Origin: Penaeus vannamei
Taxonomy: Eukaryota > Arthropoda > Malacostraca > Decapoda > Penaeidae
Direction of reading: 5' to 3'
NCBI RefSeq assembly: GCF_042767895.1
Contig: NC_091560.1
Location: 28,243,717-28,261,216 of the forward strand
DNA: 17,500 bases
Below the pieces are notes generated by a model. The model saw nothing but the letters and a program-made list of their open reading frames with translations. It was not told the origin of the DNA and made no database searches. This document shows positions 1 through 10,400 of this stretch, piece after piece. The position numbers were made by a program, and so were the translations under genes. How positions within the stretch are numbered: position 1 is the stretch's first letter; every line of letters starts with the position of its first letter.

Positions 1-1429
1 ATTTCATACTCTGGGTACTCTGGCTCTTTCCTAAGCTTTACACCTACCTCAACTTCTTCTTCTTCTTCTACTACATACTTCTTCTTTCTTGGAAGTTTTA
101 ACTGGAAAGATTCTTGGATCTCTTCAGGTGATTTTGGTTCCTTAATGGTAACTTGAGCATCAGTTTCATCATCTTTTTTAACAACCCTTTTCTTTTTAAT
201 GGTTACTGTCTCTTCACCTTCATCTCTTACAATTACCTTCTTCTTAGGCTTTCTAAATGCTACAGTCTCCTCAGCTATTTCAGATTCATCATCAATCAAC
301 TGCTGCATTACTTCAACTTCATCTAATTCTTGGTAAATTATTTCAGGTTCTTCATCATCAGATTCCTGGATCATCATCTTGGATTCAATGGTCTCTTCAG
401 TCACAGAGTATTTCTTTTTTGGCCGCTTCATTCTAATGCTTACATCTTCTGTAGTTTCTTCCTGGGTAAAGTTTTCACCTTCCCTGAGTTTCATTTCAAC
501 CTCTTGAGAAATCTCCTGAGTCTCTTTCACGAATGGTTTTTCTTTTCTCTTCAGAACAACAGATTCACTTACTTCTTCTGGTTCTTCTTCTTTGTCCCTT
601 GGTTTTTTAAGAGTCACTGCCTCACTTATTTCCTCTGTTATAAATGGCTTCTTCTTCTTTGGTTTCATTTTGATACTGACTTCCTCAGTTATTTCCTCTG
701 CCACAGTTGGTTCTGGTGATTCTTCCTTCATTACAAATTCTTCAGACACATCCTCTGGCTTCTTTGGTTTAGGTCTCTTAACCTTGAATTCTTCAGTAAC
801 TTCTTCAGCTGGTTCTTCTGTCTTTTTAGGTTTTTGGATGACAAATTCCTCAGAAATTTCCTCCTTGACAATAGCTTTTCTTTTGGGTTTACGTATAATC
901 TGAACATCTTCAACCTCTTCCTCTTGTACTTCCTCAGAGGGCTCATGTTTTTTTATTATGGTAATTTCTTCATTTATTTCCTCTATATGCTTTTCAGGCT
1001 CTTTCTTTTTAGGTTTGAATTTGATATGCACATCCTCAGTCACTTCTTCTGCTACTTTTTCTATAGGCTCATCCTTTCTTATTGTCAGTTCTTCAGATAC
1101 ATCTTCAAACTTTTCTGGCTGTTTAGGCTTCATCTTAATGTGCACATCTTCAGTCACCTCCTCCACCTTTTCCTGAGGCTTTCTCTTGATTGTCACCTCT
1201 TCAGATATTTCTTCATATTCAGTCTTTGGTTTCTTTTTAGGCTTCAACTTGAACTGGACTTCTTCTGTAATCTCTTCACAGACTTTCTCCTCAGGTTGCT
1301 CTTCAGTTTTCTTAATTGTTACTTCTTCTGTAATTTCCTCAGTTTTCTTTTCTGGTTCTTTCTTTGGCTTCATTTTAATTTTAACTTCCTCTGTAATGTC
1401 CTCAACTATCTTTTCTTTTGGTTGTTGTA
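1..1429 (-). repeat. Diverged PEVK segment, C-terminal flank, running off the window
   Basis: About 475 residues continue the PEVK style with irregular spacing. Pieces include EEITEEVKIKMKPKKEPEKK, EEVTEDVHIKMKPKQPEK, EEISEEFVIQKPKKTEEP, EETTEDVSIRMKRPKKK and DETDAQVTIKEPKSPEE. Toward the edge the text becomes more acidic and aromatic (DDEEPEIIYQELDE, KYVVEEEEEVEV, KEPEYPEYE). No stop codon or 3' boundary is visible, so the protein continues downstream, presumably toward Ig/FN3 domains. Confidence 0.85.
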
Positions 1430-4400
1430 TTGTAACTTCTTGTGAAACCTCTTCTTCTTTGGTTACAGGTTTCTTCTTTGGCTTCAGCTTGATCTGTACA
1501 TCTTCAGTGACTTCTTCAACAACTGTCTCTTCAGGTTTCTCCACAGGCTTCTTAAGAGTCACTTCCTCAGCAATCTCTTCGGTCTTGACTTCAGGCTTTT
1601 TCTTTGGCTTCATCTTAATCTGCACCTCTTCAGTGACTTCCTCAACAACCTTCTCTTCAGGTTTCTCCTCAGGCTTCTTCAGTGTCACTTCTTCAGCAAT
1701 CTCTTCAGTCTTGACTTCAGGCTTTTTCTTTGGCTTCATCTTAATCTGCACCTCTTCAGTGACTTCTTCAACAACCTTCTCTTCAGGTTTCTCCTCAGGT
1801 TTCTTCAGTGTCACTTCTTCAGTAATCTCTTCAGTCTTGACTTCAGGCTTTTTCTTTGGCTTCATCTTAATCTGCACCTCTTCAGTGACTTCCTCAACAA
1901 CCTTTTCTTCTGGTTTCTCCTCAGGCTTCTTAAGCGTCACTTCTTCAGCAATCTCTTCGGTCTTGACTTCAGGCTTTTTCTTTGGCTTCATCTTAATCTG
2001 CACCTCTTCAGTGACTTCTTCAACAACCTTCTCTTCAGGTTTCTCCTCAGGTTTCTTCAGTGTCACTTCTTCAGCAATCTCTTCAGTCTTGACTTCAGGC
2101 TTTTTCTTTGGCTTCATCTTAATCTGCACCTCTTCAGTGACTTCCTCAACAATCTTTTCTTCGGGTTTCTCCTCAGGCTTCTTAAGAGTCACTTCCTCAG
2201 CAATCTCTTCGGTCTTGACTTCAGGCTTTTTCTTTGGCTTCATCTTAATCTGCACCTCTTCAGTAACTTCTTCAGCAACCTTCTCTTCAGGTTTCTCCTC
2301 AGGCTTCTTTAGTGTCACTTCTTCAGTAATCTCTTCAGTCTTGACTTCAGGCTTTTTCTTTGGCTTCATCTTAATCTGCACCTCTTCAGTGACTTCTTCA
2401 ACAACCTTCTCTTCAGGTTTCTCCTCAGGCTTCTTAAGCGTCACTTCTTCAGCAATCTCTTCGGTCTTGACTTCAGGCTTTTTCTTTGGCTTCATCTTAA
2501 TCTGCACCTCTTCAGTGACTTCTTCAACAACCTTCTCTTCAGGTTTCTCCTCAGGCTTCTTCAGTGTCACTTCTTCAGTAATTTCTTCAGTCTTGACTTC
2601 AGGCTTTTTCTTTGGCTTCATCTTAATCTGCACCTCTTCAGTGACTTCTTCAACAACCTTTTCTTCTGGTTTCTCCTCAGGCTTTTTAAGTGTCACTTCT
2701 TCAGCAATCTCTTCAGTCTTGACTTCAGGCTTTTTCTTTGGCTTCATCTTAATCTGCACCTCTTCAGTGACTTCCTCAACAACCTTTTCTTCTGGTTTCT
2801 CCTCAGGCTTTTTAAGTGTCACTTCTTCAGCAATCTCTTCGGTCTTGACTTCAGGCTTTTTCTTTGGCTTCATCTTAATCTGCACCTCTTCAGTGACTTC
2901 CTCAACAATCTTTTCTTCGGGTTTCTCCTCAGGCTTCTTCACTGTCACTTCCTCAGCAATCTCTTCAGTCTTGACTTCAGGCTTTTTCTTTGGTTTCATC
3001 TTAATCTGCACTTCTTCAGTGACTTCCTCAATAACCTTTTCTTCTGGTTTCTCCTCAGGCTCCTTTTCTTCTGGTTTCTCCTCAGGCTTCTTTTCTTCAG
3101 GCTTCTTGACTGTTACTTCCTCAGCAATCTCTTCAGTCTTTATTTCTGGTTTTTTCTTTGGTTTCATCTTAACTTGCACCTCTTCTGTAACTTCTTCAGC
3201 AACTTTCTCTTCAGGCTTCTTTTCTGGTTTCTTGAGTATTACCTCTTCTGTAGCTTCCTCTAATTCAGGCTTCTTCTTTGGTTTCTTTTTAACTGTTACA
3301 TCTTCAGAGACTTCCTCAACGATCTCTTCCTTTTTCTCTGCTTTCTTTATTGTTACTTCTTCTGAAATTTGTTGTTCTTCTACTTTAGGCTCTTTCTTTG
3401 GTTTTATTTTTACTTGTACATCTTCTGTGGTTTCTTCAAGTATTTTTTCCTCAGGTTTCTTAATAACAACTTCTTCAGCCTCTTCAGTCTGGATCTTTGG
3501 CTTCTTTTTTGGCTTCATCTTAACCTCTACTTCTTCAATAATCTTTTCCTCTGGTTCACGTATTTTTTCTTCAACTGTTTCTTCCTTCTTTTCTTTCTTT
3601 ATAACTGGAATTTCTTCATCTGATTCCTCCACAACTTCAATGACCTTCTTTTCTTTCTTTGGGCCTCGTAACACAATAACATCTTCCTGATCTGCACGTT
3701 GGAGATCCTCTGTGACAGTGACCTTTGCCTTGTCACCAATCATGTGACTCTCTGGTATGGTGTCTGGAGCAAGCTCAGATGCAACTTCTAGAACCTGAAG
3801 GGAATCTTTCTTTGTTACAGTGACTCGTGCTTTTTCTGATTTGGGCTTCATAGTCTCTATATCACCTGGTGCCTCCTTTACTGAAATTTCTTGAATTGCT
3901 ATTGATTCTTGTGGTGACAAAACAGATTTTGCAAGTTCTGGTTTTGGCTTTAGGCTGGCCAGATCTTGTGATGCTTCCTTGACTGAGACCTCTTCAATTG
4001 TTACTGATTCATGTGGTGCAATAGTAGCTGATGCTTTCTCAGTAACTGGCTTCAAGTCCTTCATGGAACCTGGAGCATCTTTAACAGAAATTTCATGTAT
4101 ACTAATGGATTCCTGTTGAGAAAGAACAGAAGTAGCTTTCTCTGTTTTAGGTTTCCTCTCTTCCATATCTCCAAATGTTTCTTTAACAGATACTTCTTCA
4201 ATGGTAACAGATTCATGAGGAGAAATTGTAGATGAAGCTTTTTCAGTTTTAAATTTCAAATCTTTCATTGATCCTGGAGCATCTTTCACAGACACCTCAT
4301 GAACAGCAATAGATTCCTGAGGTGTAAATGTAGAAGTGGCTTTTTCCGTTTTGGGCAGTTTAGAGGTAATGTCTGTTGGGGCTTCTTTCACAGAAACCTC

Positions 4401-7400
4401 TTGAATGGCAATAGACTCTTGAGTAGAGAATATTGAAGTTGCTGTTTCTGTTTTTGGCTTTGCCTCGCTAATGTCTCCAGATGTTTCTTTGACAGATACC
4501 TCTTCAACTGTAACAGACTCATGAGGGGCTATGACAGAAGATGCTTTCTCAGTTTGCAGTTTCAGATCTTTCATCGAACCTGGAGCATCTTTCACAGATA
4601 TTTCATGGACAGAAATAGATTCCTGAGGAGAGAATATAGATGTTGCTACTTCTGTCTTTGGTTTTTTATCAGTCAGATCTCCTGATGCTTCCTTCACAGA
4701 TACTTCTTCAATTGTAAGAGACTCATGAGGAGAGAGGACTGACGAAGCTTGTTCTGTCTTGAATTTTAAGTCTTTAAGGGATCCTGGAGCATCCTTCACA
4801 GATACTTCATGGACAGCAATAGATTCTTGAGGAGAAAAAACTGAGGTTGCCAGTCCTGTTTTTGGTTTTTCATCACTAAGCTCTTTGGATGTTTCCTTCA
4901 CTGATACTTCTTCTATGGTAAGTGATTCATGAGGAGAAATTACAGATGAAGCTTGTTCTTTTTTCAGTTTTAAGTCTTTCATTGAGCCTGTAGTATCCTT
5001 AACAGCCACTTCATGAATAGCAATGGATTCTTGCGGTGAGAATATTGAAGTAGCTTTCTCAGTCTTTGGCTTTTTATCACATACATCTCCTGGAGCTTCC
5101 TTCACTGTTACTTCTTCTACTGTGATTGATTCATGGGGAGAAATACTAGATGTTGCTTGTTCAGTTTTTGGTTTAATATCTGCCATAGATCCTGTAGCAT
5201 CTCTAACAGATACTTCTTGGATAGCAATTGATTCCTGAGGAGAAAGAATTGATGTGGCTTTTTCTGTTTTTGGCTTTCGTTCACTGAGGTCTGCTGATGC
5301 TTCTTTTACAGACACTTCTTCTACAGTAAGGGACTCATGAGGAGATATACTGGATGTTGCTTGTTCAGTCTTAAGTTTTAAATCTTTCATTGAACCTGGT
5401 GCATCCCTTACTGAAACTTCATGAATGGCTATTGATTCCTTTGTTGACAATAGTGATGTTGCTGTTTCAGTTTTTGGTTTTTTGTCTGTAATATCAGTAA
5501 ATGTTTCCTTTACAGACACCTCTTGTACCGTGACAGACTCATGTGGAGATATGACTGAGGATGCTTGCTCAGTTCTGAATTTTAGATCTTTCAAAGAACC
5601 TGGGGCATCCTTCACAGACACCTCATGGACAGCAATAGACTCCTGTGGAGAGAATACTGAGGTTGCAGTCTCAGACTGTGGTTTCTTATCACTGAAATCT
5701 GCTGATGCCCCTTTTACAGACACTTCTTCCACTGTGACAGATTCGTGTGGAGATATTACAGATGAAGCTTGTTCTGTTTTCAGTTTGAAATCTTTCATGG
5801 ATCCTGGAGCATCTTTTACAGATACTTCATGGACACTAATTGACTCTTGTGGAGAAAAGACTGAAGTGGCTTGCTCGTGCTTCAATTTCTTGTCTTTCAT
5901 CTCTCCTGGGGCATCCTTTACAGTTACCTCTTCTACTGTTATAGATTCATGAGGAGACATGACTGATGTAGCCACTTCAGTCTTTGGTTTTATATCTTTA
6001 ACTGAGCCAGGTGCCTCTTTTACAGAAACTTCTTCTACTGTAATTGATTCATGAGGAGAGATAACAGATGAAGCTTGCTCTGGGCTTAGTTTCAAGTCTT
6101 TCAAAGACCCAGGAGCATCTTTTACAGATACTTCATGCACACTGATAGACTCTTGCTGAGAGAGCACTGATAAAGCCTGTTCATGCTTTGGTTGTTTGTC
6201 CTTTACCTCTCCTGGAGCATCCTTCACAGATACTTCTTGTACAGTGATTGATTCATGAGGAGAAATAATTGATGTTGCCATTTCTGTCTTAGGCTTTGCA
6301 TCTTTCATAGAGCCAGGAGCTTCTTTCACAGAAACTTCTTCAACAGTAATTGATTCATGTGGAGAGATAACAGATGAAGCTTGTTCTGGGCTTAGTTTCA
6401 AATCCTTCAGTGTTCCTGGAGCATCTTTTACAGATACCTCATGAACACTAATGGATTCTTGCTGAGAGAGCACAGATAAAGCCTGCTCATGCTTTGGCCT
6501 TTTGTCCTTTACCTCTCCTGGAGCATCCTTCACAGATACTTCTTGTACAGTGATTGACTCATGAGGAGAAATAATTGAAGTTGCCATTTCTGTCTTGGGC
6601 TTTGCATCTTTCATAGAGCCAGGAGCTTCTTTCACAGAAACCTCTTCTACTGTGATGGACTCATGAGGGGAAATAATAGATGAAGCTTGTTCTGGGCTTA
6701 GTTTCAAATCCTTCAGGGTTCCTGGAGCATCTTTTACAGATACCTCATGCACACTGATGGATTCTTGCTGAGAGAGCACTGATAAAGCCTGCTCATGCTT
6801 TGGCTTTTTGTCCTTTACCTCTCCTGGAGCATCTTTCACAGATACCTCTTGTACAGTGATAGACTCATGAGGAGAAATAATTGTAGTTGCCATTTCTGTC
6901 TTAGGCTTTGCATCTCTCATAGAACCAGGAGCTTCTTTCACAGAAACTTCTTCAACAGTAATTGATTCATGTGGAGAGATAACAGATGAAGCTTGTTCTG
7001 GACTTAGTTTCAAATCCTTCAGGGTTCCTGGAGCATCTTTTACAGATACCTCATGCACACTGATGGATTCTTGCTGAGAGAGCACTGATAAAGCCTGCTC
7101 ATGCTTTGGCTTTTTGTCCTTTACCACTCCTGGAGCATCCTTCACAGATACCTCTTGTACAGTGATTGATTCATGAGGAGAAATGATTGATGTTGCCATT
7201 TCTGTTTTTGGCTTTGCATCTTTCACTGAGCCAGGAGCTTCCCTAATGGAAACCTCCTCAACTGTTATTGATTCATGAGGAGATATCTTGGCTAAAGCTT
7301 GTTCTGTACTTATTAGTAAATCTTTCAATGATCCTGGAGCATCCTTCACTGAAACCTCATGAACATTGATGGATTCCAGAGGAGTTAAAACTGAAGAAGC

Positions 7401-10400
7401 TTGCTCATGCTTTGGTTTTGCTTCTTTTACATCACCTGGGGCTTCTTTAACAGATATTTCTTGAATTGTCAATGATTCATGAGGGGAAATGATGGCTGTG
7501 GCCAGTTCTGTCTTGGGTTTTATATCTTTAACAGAACCATGTGCCTCCTTCACTGAAACTTCTTGAACAGCAATAGAATCTTGAGTAGTAAAGATAGTCT
7601 CAGCTGTTCCTGTTTTTGGCTTTATATCCTTAATATTGCCAGGAGATTCTTTAACATTAACTTCCTGGATGGTGATGGATTCATGCTCAGAGAGAACTGA
7701 TGTAGCTTGTTGAGTTTTTGGCTTAACTTCAGATACTGACCCAGGACTTTCTTTCACAGTTATCTCTTCCACTGCAATTGATTGTCGAGGTGAAAGTATA
7801 GACTTTGCTGTTTCAGTTTTGGGTCTATGTTCCCTTACTTCTTCTGGTTCTTCCTTTACATTTATCTCTTGAACTGTAATTGAATCTTGTTGAGGAAGGA
7901 TGGTCTGAGCCCTTTCTTCCACATGCTTTAACTTCTGCACCTCATCTGTAGATTCATGTACTTGTGTATGAGAGACGCTTATTGATTCTGTTGGTTTAAG
8001 GACTACTTGTGCATACTGTTCATTCTTCTTGGCATGAACTACGCTGTGTGGTGTTTCCTCAGTAGAAACCTCTGTGATCTGTATTGTCTCCTTCATTTCA
8101 GGGAGAATCACAGTAGCAGTTTCTGTTTTTCTTTTCTCCTTGGGTACAATGTGAGGAGCTTCATCAGGAGTTATTTCAGAAATACTTACAACTTCCATAT
8201 GGTCCATCTTTGTTTTTGCAGACTCAGGCTTCTGAGGCTTATAATCAGGCATTTTTACAGCCATTTCATGACTAGAGACTTCGGATACAGCCACTGATGA
8301 GCGCTTTTCATATATCTTTTTTGCTTTTTCTTCTTTTGGTTTTACATGTGAAATGTCTCCTGTGTGTACCTCAACTTGAGTCTCTTGAACTGAGATGGAC
8401 TCCTGTTGAGGAATAACCTTCTTAGCCTTATCCTCCTTGGGTTTGGCCTTTGGAAGATCTTTTGGAAGTTCATGTACTTTAACCTCTTGAACAACAAAAG
8501 ATTCCTTTTCTGACATTACTTGTCTTGCCCTTTCTTGTGATGGAGTTCTTTGCTTTGTAGATTTAGGAGCTTCTTCTGACTGAACTTCTGAAACAATAAC
8601 TGACTGTTTTTGGGAAAGAATTGTTTTAGCTCTGTCTTCAGAAGGTCTGCGATGTGTTACAAATCCAGGTGCTTCAGCTGTTGATGTCTCTGATACAATT
8701 ACATGCTCTTGTCTCACAACAGCTGGTTTGGCTCTCTCCTGGGAAGGTCTTCTTTCTCTTATAGAAACTGGTTTTTCCTCTGTCTTTACCTCAGAAATCA
8801 TGACAGATTCACGCTTAGATACAGAAGTTGTAGCTCTTTCTTCTGTTGGCTGCTTGATTTTTATTTCTCCAGAACTTTCATGTACTTTAGTCTCCTCCAC
8901 TGAGACATAATCCTGGGGCATTGCAATCGGCTGAGCCTGTTCCATTCGTGGTTTTGGATGCTTTGATTCTTCATAATTTTCTGCTACTGTAACAGATGAG
9001 ACTGTGACAGTTTCATGAGGCTTTACTACAGGTGAAGCTTTGCCTTCAAGCCTCACATGCTTCATTTCAGCTGGAAGTTCATCTGACTTTACTTCAGAAA
9101 CTGTAACATGTTCCCTTTGATCAAACACAGTAGTCGCTTTTTGTTCTGTAGTTTTTTCAAGAGTGACACTAGATGATGATTCTCTTAAATCTGCTTCATG
9201 AACATTAATGCTTTGTTGAGTTGTTTGGACAGTCTTTGCTGTTGCTGGTATTGGCATAGAAACTTTACCCATTGCTTCTGCTTGATTAAAAGCAGAAACT
9301 TGCATAACGGAAATAGTTTGTTGCGTATCTAGAAGACGATGAGCCTGCATAGCTTGTGGTGTGGCTTTAGATGCGGTTTCCTCAATTGTTTCAATAACAA
9401 CTTCTTCCGAACCTGAGACATGGGCAGCTGGCTCCACTACCACCTTGCCTGAGGCATGAATAGGTTGTTCAGATTTTAATATGCCTGTAAGTATATTAGG
9501 TTGCTGCTGAATCACTAATTTTGAAGTGTGTGGTGTAAATTCAAGTTTTGCATGGCTAGTACTAGTGGTATCAAATGTAGGGATAATCCCCTCCTGCTCT
9601 GCTATCTCAGGATGGTTGACATGAGCAAGGTGAAGGGGAGTGATAACTGGTTTGGCTTCAACATTATGCACTGATGGTATTTCTTTAATGTCATAGTTTT
9701 GTTCCTTAGTTTCTGCACTTATTTCCATAACTGACACAGATTGCATTTCTTCTATATTTGGTAACGCTTTCTTTTCTTCTGGTTTCACTTCTTTTAACAC
9801 TTTTTCAGCCTCACTTACTTCATGCTGTATAACTTCTGCTGCCTGCTGTGGATTTATTGTCATTTTTGCCGTTTTTCCTTCCAGTTTCCCAGCATCTTCC
9901 ATTTTCTGGATGCATTCAGATAATTCAATATTTGTAGAAATTGCAACTACATGGCCTGGGGCACGATTTACAATACCAATTGATTCCTCTGGCTTACTTA
10001 ACTTAAAGTCTCCTTCAGATTCATGAACCCTTACTTCATGTACTTGTACGGTATCTTGTGGGATAACTTGACTTTTAGCTTTGCTTTTTGGAGTTTCTTT
10101 TTCATCTCTGTCAGTAATGGGGGACTCTGCTCTTGTTTCTGTTATTTGAACTGATTCATGTCCAGGAGCACATGATTCCTTTGGTGCAGCAGAAAGTGGT
10201 TTTGGCTGGGTATAATCCTGTTCTTTCTGATGCACAAATGGTTCACTAACAGCAGTAGCATGATGTGGAATATGACTTGTCTTAGCTTGTTCTTCATTTA
10301 TGTTATCTATATCTAACTTATGAATATTAGTTTCTGCACTGATTTCAGATACAGTCAGTGAATGCAAAGGTTGCGTGATATCAGACTTCAGTGAAATTGC

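Noticed and set aside
1186..3690. An 834-codon open frame on the plus strand (Ser/Phe/Thr-rich repeats)
   Set aside because: It is the antisense shadow of the PEVK array. Lys, Glu, Val and Pro codons read backwards give few stops. Copies differ mainly at positions that are synonymous in the minus frame, and the minus frame continues far beyond this interval.
1..3700. Many pyrimidine tracts followed by AG on the plus strand, like splice acceptors
   Set aside because: They lie on the non-coding strand and arise from GAA/AAG codons. There is no evidence for a plus-strand gene.
5425..5952. A 175-codon plus-strand frame rich in Asp, Ser and Thr
   Set aside because: It is the antisense of the 34-residue repeats. 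It ends arbitrarily within the array while the minus frame stays open.
1430..7590. A CRISPR-like or non-coding satellite array, given the even 102-, 126- and 306-bp spacing
   Set aside because: There is no short repeat with variable spacers. All periods are multiples of three, the frame is open throughout, and differences between copies are often synonymous.
3841..9359. A microtubule-associated (Futsch/MAP1B-like) or neurofilament-like repeat protein
   Set aside because: Those also have Ser/Glu/Lys repeats, but the same frame continues into PEVK and 71-residue repeats, a combination described for I-connectin. I keep this as a weak alternative only.
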